Below, one piece after another: positions 19,501-29,049 of a DNA stretch of 64,000 bases. Position numbers and translations under genes: made by a program. Each line of letters begins with the position of its first letter. Position 1 is the first letter of the stretch. Under the pieces are notes generated by a model. The model worked only from the letters and a program-made list of their open reading frames with translations, had not been told where the DNA came from and did not search any database. The stretch comes from Cladocopium goreaui (lineage: Eukaryota; Sar; Dinophyceae; Suessiales; Symbiodiniaceae), in the NCBI GenBank assembly GCA_947184155.2, contig CAMXCT020001486.1, forward strand, positions 83,501-147,500. Direction: 5' to 3'.

Positions 19501-22500
19501 TATTACCGTAGGAAGTCACCCACCAAAAGGACTTTGGAGCCCAACATGTCACCTGGTCTATTTTTGGGTTGGAGGATTGATCCCGGTTTCCGATATAGAA
19601 ATATCTTAAGGGTGTTAGATTACCAAGAGTATCGCACTAGAGGTGGGAATTCAGCCGTTGATGTTCCAGAAGCAGAAATCTTTGTTCCTGAAGGTGATCC
19701 TGTTTTTCCAGTAGGTTTTTCACGCCACCAAGCTCTCATCAGGGGGGATAACCCAGATGATCTCAAGTTGCCTGAATATGCCTTAAAGGATGTGCCCTTC
19801 CCCAAGGAGGGCGGAATAGCCTCACCCTCTACACCAGGTCTCAAAAGTCGTTCTGTTTATATAACCGTAGATCGTATCCTTAAGTGGAAAGAGACCCCTG
19901 GTTGCAAAGGCTGCACTGGCCATTCGCGCGTGCACACTGATGAGTGCAGAGCCCGCTTCGCAATGTTGGTTGAAAAAGAAAAAGAAGCCGAAAAAGAAAA
20001 GAAAGCTCCACCTCCCACAAGTGAGACAGAAGCAGAAGACAGGGATGATGAAGCACATGGCATCATCTTCCACGGTGAGGATCTGCCTGATCCCGATCCG
20101 ATACCATCTCACCTCTCCGCAGAGGACAGAGCACTGGTTGAGGAAATCTTCATAAGAGGTGAGGTACCAGGGTCATCCGAACCCAGCGCTCCAGCCGAGC
20201 CTGCTGTTTCTGTTTCTGGTGTAGCTATTCTCCCACAAGTTGCCAATCGATGTTCCGACCTATGTCAAAAGTCGCTGCCTGTTTTTGGTTGCCCCGCTGT
20301 AGGTAAGCCAACTAACCGCGATAATCGTAGGAGCCGGAAAGCTGCCAAGAAAGCTTCCAGACCCAATGCCAAGTCAACCATGTTTGAGTTTGCTTGTTCT
20401 GAGGACTCCCAGATGGGTTTTACTCACCAAGAATATGGCATTAATCATGTTAGACTTTGTAAGGATAGGATAGACCTGGGAGATGAGTCACAATGTGAGC
20501 AACTAGACTATCAGATAGATGAAGCCGCTAAGGTTGCACCTCCACATATGTGGGCCTCTATCCCTTGCACATCCGGATCCCCTTGGCAGTACATCAATAG
20601 GAAGAGGGGTGGTGCCGCATTCATCAGGAAGCTTGCCCACCAGGTCAAAGAGTCCAAACGGTTGTTTAAGAGTTTTTCCAAACGCGCTGAAAGGGTTCTC
20701 AATTATGGTGGTACTGTAACGTTTGAATGGCCAAGACCTTGCTCTGGCTGGAAAAGGCCTGACGTTGTAGCATTCTTTGAGAAGCATCCCCAGTTTATGA
20801 CCGTTGGTTTTGAAGGGTGTACCGTAGGTTTAACCGACAGAAATGGTTATCCCATCAAAAAGCCATGGAAGCTCAAGACCACTTCTCCCCGAATTGTAGA
20901 GGCGTTTCAAGATATGCGGTGTCGATGCCAGCAACCTCATTCCAGATGTGAGGGAGCTGAGACCACTCGCTCCGCAATGTATCCGCCCCAAATGACTAAT
21001 CTAATTGCGCAAGCTTTGTATCCCTCAAAATGTGCCCAGCAGCCCGTTCCTGCTATGCCTTGCCGACCGGCAACCAGCGAGCCTCAACCCCATAGGGAAA
21101 TTGAGCAGCACCTTAAGCATGCATCCCCATTAGCTGGTTTTGAAGATTTAGCCCTAGCTGTTGAATCAGACCCCACTGCTAATAGGTTGGTTACAGAACT
21201 TCTTGACCATGAACAATTGATCGCCCAAGCCTTCCACCTGGAAGACCCTAAGGCGCCAACGCCTGAGGTCAAAGCTATGGTCACTAAGCTCTTATCCCGT
21301 GCAGAGATGCTGTCCAATCCCAAGGCCCTAGAGGCAATCCGCGCCGAAGCCGATGGTTTGGTTAAGGCTGGTACTTGGGATCTTGGCTCGGTCCGCGAGA
21401 AGGAAGATGTACGCAAAGAAGCTAAGGCTTCGGGTGTGTCAGTGCACTTTGGTCAGCTCATGACCATCGCGTCCATTAAATTCTACGAGCTTGCAGACCA
21501 CCTTCACAAAATGAAGGGGCGCATTGTGTACAGAGGAGACTGCGCAAAGGACGAACATGGTGCAGCCGCGGTTTACCAAGAACTCGGCGCAAATCCCACC
21601 TCCGTCCAAGGGCTAAACGCCTGCCTGGCGTATGGGTCGCTGCCGGGTAACCGCGCGACGGCTGCAGATGCAGTCAAAGCTTACGTCCAAGCACTGTTAT
21701 CTTCCAAATACAAAACCTGGATTGAGCTTCCCCCGGAGCTCCGCCCTAAGTATTGGAAACAACAGTTTGTTAAGCCCGTAGTCCTCTTAATTAAAGCCTT
21801 ATACGGTCATCCTGATGCCGGAGGCCTGTGGGAACAACACCTGAAAGTCATCATCAAGAACCTTGGTGGACAGGAAGTTCCAGAATACCCAGGAAACTTT
21901 TACTTCCCAGATACAAAGTTACTTCTGTCAACTTATGTAGACGATTTAACTCTAGCTGGCCCCGCTGACCAGCATGATGCATTCTGGAGTAAGTTAACTT
22001 CTGTGGTAGACATTGAACCCCCAGAGCCCATCTATAGGATTCTTGGACGCAACCATGTTGTTACCCCACTATCCAAGACCGAAGGTCATGAAAAATGTGC
22101 AGCCTTGCAAGCCCAAGATGGCATGGTTTTTGATATGGCAGACTACGCTCAGCAGACCGTAGATTTGTATAAATCAATAACTGGTGTCACCAAACTCAAG
22201 CATGCTGCCACGCCTTTTCCACCTGAGGGATCCATCACCATTGAAGATGATGAAACTAAAGGGGAACTAGCTCCAAATGCATGTAAGATTTTGATGAAAG
22301 CCCTTTGGTTAGGTAGACTTGCACGTCCCGACATCATCAAGCCTATCAATGATCTGGCCACAAAGGTCCAGTCGTGGTCTAGGGGGGATGATAAGAAGGT
22401 CCTAAGATTAATCCAGTATATAGCCTCAACCCCACACTATAGGTTAGTAGGTACCATTCAGGACAAACCTGAAGACCTAGAACTCAGACTGTTTGTCGAT

Positions 22501-22998
22501 GCCGACTTCGCCGGCGACAGATCAACTGCACGCTCAACCTCCGGTGGCTTTTTGGTTTTAACTGGCCCTAGTTCCTTCTTCCCACTTGCATGGATTAGCA
22601 AGCGCCAAACATCCACTTCTAGATCGACCACGGAAAGCGAGGTTGTTAGTTTAGCCCATTCTCTTTATCAAGAAGGCTTGCCTGCCTTACAATTATGGGA
22701 GCTGTTGCTTGCACGCTCCGTAACCCTTAAGGTCCACGAAGATAATCAAGCAACAATCCTAGTTGTGAAGAAAGGATATAGTCCCAAGCTTCGCCATATA
22801 ACTAGAACACACAAAGTTAATTTGTCGTGCCTGTCTGAAGTCTTCAGAGATGACTCTGCCGAGATAGAGTACACCCACACCGATGACCAGGCGGCAGACA
22901 TATTCACCAAGGCATTGCCTCCACACAAATGGGCAGCAGCACTAATTCTTCTAGGAATCCGTACTGACCTTCCCTTAGACCTCAAATCCAAAGCCTAG
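16381..22998 (+). CDS. ORF3: Gag-Pol polyprotein (capsid, PR, IN, MTase-like, RT, RNase H)
   Basis: 2205 codons. The first ~40 residues are the out-of-frame reading of ORF2's Gln tract; the ATG at 16381 is not the natural start. Domains: CCHC knuckle C134-C137-H141-C146 (CX2CX3HX4C); capsid-like helices ~170-420; Lys/Pro linker; CCCH finger C508-C516-C521-H525; aspartic protease LWDTAAG with D589; integrase HHCC (H822, H826, C833, C836) and core D871, D940, E971; methyltransferase-like insert ~1334-1535; RT with D1763 (ADAVKAYVQ) and YVDD at 1852-1855; RNase H with D2040 (FVDADFAGD), E2085 (TTESE), D2121 (EDNQA) and ADIFTKAL near the end. All RT and RNase H catalytic residues are present and the frame is open throughout, so this copy may be active. 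The role is reverse transcription and integration of the element. Confidence 0.93.
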   Translation: MHCNRNSSNFNRCNNNNHSSLLPMHPLPIAPPCTPPKGAAASAPGLGPTNASAAGTPCANSRFGSIGRAPPPQQVLPPGLPPLPLAQQGLVVDNTTSYHHIGSANRSVDSGSSESSSDSGEFHSVRAPLVLTECRICGDLHEEIECPHLTMNQPYLAPQPPAVNYADDEEDTIRIKSLVDMVFPNPPENAGQARGYINQVLMSIGKLQKTPGNEVYQWAQECLTIDEAVLQADPRYPRTDREIASRLIKTCKRGRFGLVFQQMVEAERAASGAMPCGRAMLRKIFKHFQLERDRIGMLGERNLLSLRVAGNTVADLEAFRDKYIYVMSTIPLEDLPRQQTLFNHLIDELERNAVIAPKVVKAREARLDSHRRTTDWLWSKVELAIQLDQQKRNRAEFDKQLKLKPAAGYAGTQQTPDDKIAGAPAPTPNPKAKATPKNQGSGEGNPQPKKTPKKEDVKAAPAPKAKPKAKPSGPKPPPPNRKGNTTPRGEEAKKVANMSASEKAKTPCMFYAYNACKAKSCAFLHSDTNKYKGPPPRALGKSGKAPAKAAASMATVIIPEVAADGATNNPDPINAMPMKASKSIPWLWDTAAGRHLIGRQALTPAMKEHLQQSPNPVAFATGGGSQPGQESLAFNGSKILEGEEVYVLKECPPAQSIGKTVIDKGYMFVWDPRENVPYLIAPENINRCRMKVPRNARICASRVVEYVPQYDEELTPRHFVPSEHLAPVSTAVPAPPVETDAPADDEEDPNDPGYAPSFGGSDLPSPSELDEILDPEPVEDAAGPPSASEPKHPMDDKLLVELGDGEPPKDEVLKQQATSPEHLRTHFPKNPYCPLCHIAKDTAMRVSHVKDGKADDFVDPPKQPLEQLATDDVILAKGSEHLGVGIGGIRSHHVIRDAYSGARVAYPLSKRTADAHARNFRHFLGLRGSELTTRTFIKMDEAGELEQAAHAVGMVPETSLPNRWPHNAILERDVREEKECCRTIHLQSGLPYEYHTYSYPYACLSMSFDKPSIADPDKTQWESLTRNKFDGMRLCFGQLVYYRRKSPTKRTLEPNMSPGLFLGWRIDPGFRYRNILRVLDYQEYRTRGGNSAVDVPEAEIFVPEGDPVFPVGFSRHQALIRGDNPDDLKLPEYALKDVPFPKEGGIASPSTPGLKSRSVYITVDRILKWKETPGCKGCTGHSRVHTDECRARFAMLVEKEKEAEKEKKAPPPTSETEAEDRDDEAHGIIFHGEDLPDPDPIPSHLSAEDRALVEEIFIRGEVPGSSEPSAPAEPAVSVSGVAILPQVANRCSDLCQKSLPVFGCPAVGKPTNRDNRRSRKAAKKASRPNAKSTMFEFACSEDSQMGFTHQEYGINHVRLCKDRIDLGDESQCEQLDYQIDEAAKVAPPHMWASIPCTSGSPWQYINRKRGGAAFIRKLAHQVKESKRLFKSFSKRAERVLNYGGTVTFEWPRPCSGWKRPDVVAFFEKHPQFMTVGFEGCTVGLTDRNGYPIKKPWKLKTTSPRIVEAFQDMRCRCQQPHSRCEGAETTRSAMYPPQMTNLIAQALYPSKCAQQPVPAMPCRPATSEPQPHREIEQHLKHASPLAGFEDLALAVESDPTANRLVTELLDHEQLIAQAFHLEDPKAPTPEVKAMVTKLLSRAEMLSNPKALEAIRAEADGLVKAGTWDLGSVREKEDVRKEAKASGVSVHFGQLMTIASIKFYELADHLHKMKGRIVYRGDCAKDEHGAAAVYQELGANPTSVQGLNACLAYGSLPGNRATAADAVKAYVQALLSSKYKTWIELPPELRPKYWKQQFVKPVVLLIKALYGHPDAGGLWEQHLKVIIKNLGGQEVPEYPGNFYFPDTKLLLSTYVDDLTLAGPADQHDAFWSKLTSVVDIEPPEPIYRILGRNHVVTPLSKTEGHEKCAALQAQDGMVFDMADYAQQTVDLYKSITGVTKLKHAATPFPPEGSITIEDDETKGELAPNACKILMKALWLGRLARPDIIKPINDLATKVQSWSRGDDKKVLRLIQYIASTPHYRLVGTIQDKPEDLELRLFVDADFAGDRSTARSTSGGFLVLTGPSSFFPLAWISKRQTSTSRSTTESEVVSLAHSLYQEGLPALQLWELLLARSVTLKVHEDNQATILVVKKGYSPKLRHITRTHKVNLSCLSEVFRDDSAEIEYTHTDDQAADIFTKALPPHKWAAALILLGIRTDLPLDLKSKA
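20380..20985 (+). other. methyltransferase-like domain inside ORF3 (aa ~1334-1535)
   Basis: Lies between integrase and RT, where ordinary copia elements have only a linker. It begins MFEFACSEDSQMG (compare the FxGxG AdoMet loop of C5-cytosine methyltransferases), followed by RLCKDRIDLG (acidic position of motif II). WASIPCTSGSPWQ has C1396 in a PCxxxS setting as in motif IV. FEWPRPCSGW has E1449 where motif VI has ENV. A Cys/His-rich end CRCQQPHSRC follows. The spacing is compatible with a shortened C5-MTase fold. From the literature I recall that dinoflagellate copia-type retrotransposons acquired DNA methyltransferases. Whether this is that domain, and active, is inference. Confidence 0.5.
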
Positions 22999-23069
22999 GT
23001 CGCTGTGAACGTCCGTTCACGCGACAGTAGCTGCTTAGGATACTGCCAATGCGCAGTGCGTGTGGAACA

Positions 23070-23080
23070 GGCGAGGGGGG
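23070..23080 (+). promoter_or_regulatory. polypurine tract
   Basis: GGCGAGGGGGG ends exactly where the 3' LTR begins, as expected of the primer for plus-strand synthesis. This independently supports AGTTGAAA as the LTR start. Confidence 0.85.
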
Positions 23081-23425
23081 AGTTGAAATATACCGACCCC
23101 TGAGCCCCACTATGTATAGCATAGGTAGTAGGTCGTATGTAGGCATGCCGTAGCTATGAGTACCAACGTAGTTCCAATTAGATACATCCCAATATGTACA
23201 GAAATAGCACCACCTACTTAGACGCGTTAGGTAGGTAGAGTAGCCATGTTTATAGTAGGGATTCCCCTAACCCAACAACCACCGGGTCGGGGTGAAACTT
23301 CCGCTGCTTGCGGCATGGCTCAAGTGCTCCGTGCAAAAGGGAGCATTTGGTTGTGTTTCATGCAGGGTCTGGGGAATTGGGTTCCCGTTTCTTTTGGGGT
23401 CTCCGGTTCTTTCCCCTGTTTGACT
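23081..23425 (+). repeat. 3' LTR (345 bp)
   Basis: Same length as the 5' LTR and identical except at 23177 (A for G) and 23309 (T for C). It is followed by the right ATATA target duplication. An ORF starting at 23246 runs from the LTR into the AT microsatellite and is not a gene. Confidence 0.95.
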
Positions 23426-23435
23426 ATATACACAC

Positions 23436-23470
<35 letters not shown>

Positions 23471-23475
23471 CATAC

Positions 23476-23506
<31 letters not shown>

Positions 23507-23578
23507 CATACATACATACATATATATATATACACATACATATATATATATATAATATATATATATATATACATAGAT
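23426..23578. repeat. AT-rich microsatellite, original insertion target
   Basis: Interrupted (TA)n and CATA runs of ~150 bp. The same type of sequence (CATATATACATATATACAG) lies just before the 5' LTR, so the element entered an existing TA/CATA microsatellite. Confidence 0.92.
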
Positions 23579-23916
23579 TTATCTAGACTATTTCAGAATG
23601 GATTTCAATATCTTTTCATGTCCAGCAGATCAAGTGGAAGTTCAAAGATGCTTCGATTTGAAGCGGCTTAGGACTTTGAACTCGTCTCCAGAATGAACCC
23701 CGAAGGCAGGGTGAAATTAGTAAAATGTTCCCTGGCGGTTCCAGAACAAACACCGGGGGATTCCATCAGCGATGGCTTCACCGGTCGTAACCCATCGTTT
23801 GGATTCTTGGACTTGTGGAAGCTGTCAACTTAGCTGTGGAAAACATCACAACTTCTGACCACTGTCATGTTTAATCTTCATTTTGATTCACCTTGATTTC
23901 ATGTTGTGTCTGGCAG

Positions 23917-24250
23917 AACTTCTCCGAGAGTTGCAGAGATTCAGTCCTGGAGCTGTCAAGGAGGACTACTTCGATGAGGCAAAAACCGGCACAATGCATA
24001 CACTGTACACCCTTTTTGTGCTAAACTTCAGAGCCTTTCCAAGTTGATTGCCCTAAAGTTGTGACAAAGCGTAATTTGAGGTTGACATTCCATTTGGGTA
24101 GCACTACATAACCTTTTCATACCTATCTGTTGACCACTTTCATTGGCATGTTAGGTCACAATTTTATTTGCCACTCGCCTTCGAAGGCCACGTTGGAATG
24201 GGACATGGAAGGACTGCAAGAAGATTTGCAACTTTCACGTGGCTTGGTGC
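23917..24250 (+). CDS. repeated-module host gene, module C (two exons)
   Basis: Exon one follows a TGGCAG acceptor and reads LLRELQRFSPGAVK directly continued by EDYFDEAK (no intron at the point where A and B have one). Exon two starts at 24187 after a CGAAG acceptor and reads ATLEWDMEGLQEDL then QLSRGLVRL. The junction between them (23985-24186) is not exactly placed; no clean GT or GC donor follows AAA. The module matches A and B across both halves but its intron lies further 3'. It lies 491 bp beyond the 3' LTR. Function unrecognised. Confidence 0.55.
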
Positions 24251-27200
24251 GACTTGTGATTCCAAACGTGATTCCCTGTGATCCCTTCCGATTAGTGATT
24301 CATGATTCAACCAAGTTGGAAACCATAGCGTCGCCCAGTAGGTTTGTTTAGTATTGTTTAATCTTTGAATATAAATGAGATTAAATGAGCATATACTAAA
24401 ATATGATTAATGCAATTCACATCTTCATATAATTCGTGTCCACAAATCCAGAGACTCCAGAGACACCAAGGTGCGCAACACCCGCAATCAGTCTTTGGCT
24501 GACTGTACCATTTGTACCAAGACGACAACGACCAAGATCTTGCTTCGGCTTGAGCCATGCAATGGCAGGCTTTGCTGCGTGACTGGTTGCGTTGCTTCTG
24601 GTTTCAAGCGCTACTTAGTGCGATATCTTTGGCACAGAAATGCAGCCAGGTACGGTCACCGCGTTTAAACGATGGTGATCAGTTTCATGCGCAGAGCAAC
24701 AATGGCACATATATTCCTTGAAGCATATTATTTCAACAAATTTACCATGATTTGCTTTCGCATGATTTAGATTCTTAAAGGAGTGCTTTGCGCCTGAGCC
24801 TGTCTAGTTACTTGATCACAGTGGCCGCAATGTGTCGAGGCATAGGCAAGGTCACCAAGCCAGGAGAGGTCGCTCCAAAGATGTGAGCTGCGCATTCCAG
24901 CTTTCGGCGAACCATGAGTCTGACAAGGCTGTGAAAAAAACCGGACAGATGCAGAAGATGTCGCCAAACACATGCTGCAAACTTTTATCGCTGCTCTACA
25001 CATGTGAACCAGCCTTCAGAGATGACTTGTGTAAGAGGGACTAGTGCAAAGAAGAAACCGATGTCTCTTGCTGCGATAGTAATGCTAGTAAGAAGTTCGT
25101 ATGTCAGAGATGGATTTCACAGGGGGCCGTTTTGCTGTTTTGCGCTTCTAGCCGAGCCACCAGTCTTCGACAGTGCATCTGGAATCGGGGACTCAGAATC
25201 CTTGTCCGAATGATCCAATGCTTTTCTTGGCGGCCGAGGTGCAAGGTATTGAATCTAGACCTCTGACGCAGAAGCTCCTTGTCTCTCAAACTTGCAACAA
25301 TCAGGCTTCTGTTGTTCTGATCTATTTGACAAGCAGTGTGGTAGCACCAATGCCAGCTCGTAATTTGATGTTCTTGCATGCAGCGTGTGGCCAAGGCTTT
25401 TCTGTGAAAGGCCTGATGGCAGCTCGGAAAAAGATCTAGAACTCGTTAACAATGAGTACTTTGGTCCTTGCAGATTGTGCATGCGTAAACCGTCTTGTGT
25501 TTGATCCACTGATGACGCTCAGGCTTTTGTGACCGCCTTCTCGATCAACTGAAACAAGAATTTGGACGTAGCCGGTTTTTGCGGCTTCGGGAGCGACTTA
25601 GCTTTTATGTTCAAAAGAATGTGAGATGCGTTCTTTGCTCTTATAGTTTTTCAATTTTTCCCTGCAATGAACTTCTTAGTCTTACATCACTGGAAAGACT
25701 TGTCTTAGATTGCTGGACATTTTGCCGAGGCGAGCTCGGCTTTTGCAGCTTCCAATAGCGGAGCTAAAGCGTGAGCTGCCAAGGAATGCTCCGGTACCTC
25801 TGGAGAAGGCGGAAGGGCTCTGATTGGCGGCGTTTGTCAACCAAAATGATGTAGATCCACCTACAGCAAGGGACCCATGCTTTGATCTTATGGAGGCTTG
25901 AATGTAGCCATATGTAGCCGCAGCTTAACAGTGAGTCTATTTGTGCGGGGTGAAAGGAGGAATGCTACAAGATATGTAGCTGTTCGCGCTTTGAGTTTAT
26001 GCTGAATGTCGAGCAATTGCTACACTTTGGGAGGAGTGTGGACCAAAATATTGACGCTGACGCTACAAGAACATGTCAGCGGCTGTTGGATGCCATTGCA
26101 CTTTAGTTGATGGTGCTATTGCGCCCCTGTTGCGTGGTGCCTCACGGCATCAAATAGCAATCGGTTCAGCCGTGTCAAAGCATCCAAAGCTCAGGCGGAT
26201 CTGGTTGAAACCATTTTGGCTGCCACCCTGGCTGAATTGATCTTGGAATCTTTGCTTCGCTGTTTGAACGGGACATGTTTGACTACATTCTGTGAAGTGA
26301 AATGATCCAGCATGATCCTGCAAATGGAATAGGATAAAATCAACAAAAGGGACAGTACCTTGGGAGGAAATCGGCTCTTGGACTCTTGTCCTTGGACTGA
26401 AATCAAAGCGTAGTTCCATGGAACAAATGGCACTGGACTTTTATCGACACATATCGACACTACGGAAGGTGCAAACACTATCAAACACTTTATGTTATAA
26501 ACAGGTCAATGGTGGTCAACGGTGGTCAACGGTCCCATGTGACAGGCTGCTTCGAGCTCTCCATCGCCCCCTCCTTCGCGGAAGCTTCGCGGAAGACTCA
26601 TATACACATATCATGCACATATAGTGTACTTACATATCATACATTACTGAGGTTTGTGTCAAGATACTTCCAAGGCCGACTGATTCTGATTTTGCTAGTT
26701 GACCAATCCCTAACAAGACATCGACGTGGATGTTTTTTTATTTGAATGCGTTGAAGGAGTCATGGACTCAGGTCCGAAACAAGATGCTCTTTTTCAGGGT
26801 TTAAGGTTCATTGGAGATGTTATTCCTGCCAAGATGTTTGTCTTAAAAGCAGAAACATCAGTAGTTGAACCTCAGGACAGCTGCTGCCAGAAGATCCGAA
26901 AACCCTCAATGTGGCCCAGCAGGCCTCTGAACAATTTCAATTCCAAGAAGACATTCCCAGCATCAACAAGCTCCTTGCAATATGAACCGCAGTTTATTGC
27001 GGAGTCTCTTTTTCCCTCATGATTGCTCATGATGGTGCACCTGGATTTTTACTCAAGTCTTTTTGTGGCCTGGCCCTTGGACAGCCTTGGACCAGGCCTC
27101 ACACATCAAGAAGTGCAAGCTTTGCCTTTGGCCGAGCTGCAGCGGAGGCTCGCCATTCAGCTGATCTTCTGAAACCGCTCATTTTTTTTTTGGCGCACAG

Positions 27201-29038
27201 GTAGGAGGTCCACTGACACAGTGGAAATTGTGGAAATGACAAAAAAAGGACGTGAACACACCAGTTGAAACGAGTTGAAACGTGTTGAAACCGACCGTTC
27301 TGTAAGGCTAAGGTCTGTGGGCGTGTCCTACGACCATTGTTTGGAACGTCGGGAGCTGGAGGACTCTTTCATTGAGCATTCCTGAGCAAAGCGTGGTGAC
27401 GTCTAATGATTCCAATGCGGATCCAATGCGGATCCAATGCGATTACAATGTTACATAATGTTGTCAAACTCTCAAACTCTCAAACTTCAGCAGGATGATG
27501 GAGTCCTTCCACATTCTTTGCGAACGAGCTTTGTCACAGTTCAAATTCTCCGTGAAGTCCTTTCACGTTGTTCAGACCAGCTGATCTCAAGTGCTCTTGT
27601 GAAGCAGGAGCTACTACTGTCGCATAGGTCACCACCTACAGGTGCACACTGGAAGAACCAAGAGGTTTTCAAGACCCAAATGTGGCAAGATATTTTTAAA
27701 GTCATTTTTGTTGTTTTGCTTGATTTGGCTTTCTGGAACATTTTCGATGGTATTGCCGTCGTAAATTTTGCATTGAATGGTCAGACACTTCCGCTATTCC
27801 TTCAGTTCAGATTCTGACCATCAAAAGATGCCAGGTTCTTCAACGGCACAAACAGCGACAGATTTGGGACCACAACGTCGTGCTGTCCTCAAGGATATAT
27901 GTAGAGTTTGTATCACAGATTCTATGTCCATGTGGCCTGTGTGGCAGAGCAAAAAACAGCTCTTTGTGCAACTGAGATGTTTGTGTGCACGCAAAAAGAC
28001 ACATACAATAGACATACACCAGACGCACATAACTTGGGAATGTGCGGAACTTCCCCCGAGCAGACGTCAAGAATGATATGAACCAATCCCTGTCCTATCT
28101 TCACTCATCGATACTGTATATTTCTGTACTTCAAACTGCATTCAATGATGTCACTTATGCACTTATGCTGTTCCTGCATGTCTAAGCCATCTTTGCTCAT
28201 CACATGCTTTCAAGTCTTTGGCCAGGGTGTGATCGCTGCTTTGAACAATGCAGTGCTTTGACTGAAGGGAGGTCTTGCTGTGAATGGGAAACTTCTGGAA
28301 AACTGGTCTATTAAGCTTTCTTAGATTCTTCAGATTCACAAGCTGTATCTCCTGATCGGCTGGCTATCAGATATCATATACATGGGCTTGCGTTGAGGAA
28401 CACCTTGGAAAACGCAGGTGAGATTCATTTTTTGCTCTGTTCCTCATTTCTGTTAAGGTATTTTTGCGTCTTTTTGCATTGACCGAAAGTAAGTTTTATC
28501 CGAAACTACCCTTGGGTTAATCTTGTTTGTCGGAAGATAGATGGCTGCTGAGCTAACAGCCCTTCACAAATCAAAACTTGCTGTCCACCTACGAGGCTTA
28601 CATTGAGCATGGAGTTGAGACTGCTGCCGGCTTCTCCGATGCTGCGTTCCTGCCACAAGGCCTCCAAGAAGGTCAGTGCTGTGGCACTCAAAAGAGTTTG
28701 CCCTGCTCCGTCGCAGCCCGACTCGCGGCAAAAAAAACAGCGGTTTTGCCATGTGCCTGTAATGGTCCCGGTCGTGTTTTTGTCTTTTTCCGGAGATAGT
28801 CTGTTTCAATCCTGTTGTGGTTCAACTTCAACTTCAGTTGTCGTATGCTCAGAAGCGGTTCTGTTGTGGGCTCAAAGGGCTGAAGGCTCCTCTGTTTGCC
28901 CTTGGCCCAGGGCCTCCCAGAGGCGCGAGAGCAATTTCTTGCTTTTTGTTTTGTTTTACTGCGTTTCAGTTTGTAGCAGTTTGTTGCACAATTGACTCAT
29001 TTGACTCCGAATCGACTGCGCTTCTCGGTGCCGGCTAT
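24251..29038. other. no confident gene; a few coding-like islands
   Basis: Plus-strand islands with protein-like composition but no recognised family: 24471-24668 (Cys/Thr-rich), 26170-26290 (VKASKAQADLVETILAATL), 26870-26990 (QLLPEDPKTLNVAQQ), 27500-27630 (VQILREVLSRCSDQLISS) and 28560-28700 (TYEAYIEHGVETAAGFSDAA). Some could be further exons of the repeated-module gene. Short tandem repeats: GGTCAACGGT (10 bp) near 26503, GTTGAAACGA (10 bp) near 27264, CCAATGCGGAT (11 bp) near 27414. Confidence 0.35.
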
Positions 29039-29049
29039 GGTCCACCGTG

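Larger units (their letters stand above)
10888..23025 (+). repeat. ten dispersed GTCGC-loop-GCGAC hairpins in the retrotransposon
   Basis: Complete copies: 10888-10909, 11179-11198, 11452-11477, 12274-12294, 13456-13481, 14053-14074, 15498-15518, 18061-18080, 21636-21659, 22999-23025. Each starts (G)GTCGCTG and ends GCGAC after 10-17 bases. Three have longer stems: 11452 and 13456 add ACAC/GTGT pairs, and 22999 adds GTGAACG/CGTTCAC with one bulge. Degenerate or half copies occur at 12919, 14562, 17302 and 20275. In ORF0, ORF1, ORF2 and the front of ORF3 the left arm reads Val-Ala; in the RT region (21636) it is in another frame; the last copy is after the stop codon. Conservation is therefore of the nucleic acid, not of a peptide. 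Confidence 0.85.
10426..23425 (+). mobile_element. Ty1/copia LTR retrotransposon, 13,000 bp, apparently young
   Basis: Two 345-bp LTRs (10426-10770 and 23081-23425) differ at only two positions (10522 G vs 23177 A; 10654 C vs 23309 T). A 5-bp ATATA duplication flanks the element (10421-10425 and 23426-23430), but the target is an AT microsatellite, so the boundary is shiftable by a base or so. The internal region holds a PBS, four plus-strand ORFs and a polypurine tract. The order protease-integrase-RT-RNase H is diagnostic of Ty1/copia. At 13 kb it is more than twice a typical copia, because of a long ORF1, a separate coiled-coil ORF2 and an extra domain between integrase and RT. It has inserted in the sense orientation in an intron of the repeated-module gene. 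Confidence 0.95.

Noticed and set aside
24471..24668. Possible diverged eL42 fragment (TKTTTTKILLRLE)
   Set aside because: Resembles AKTTKKIVLRLEC over about twelve residues only; the cysteine spacing and the rest do not fit, so it is likely chance.
26213..26223. CCATTTTGGCT, an 11-base match to the inside of the spliced leader
   Set aside because: The match stops before the diagnostic CAAG end and sits inside a coding-like stretch; it could be chance.
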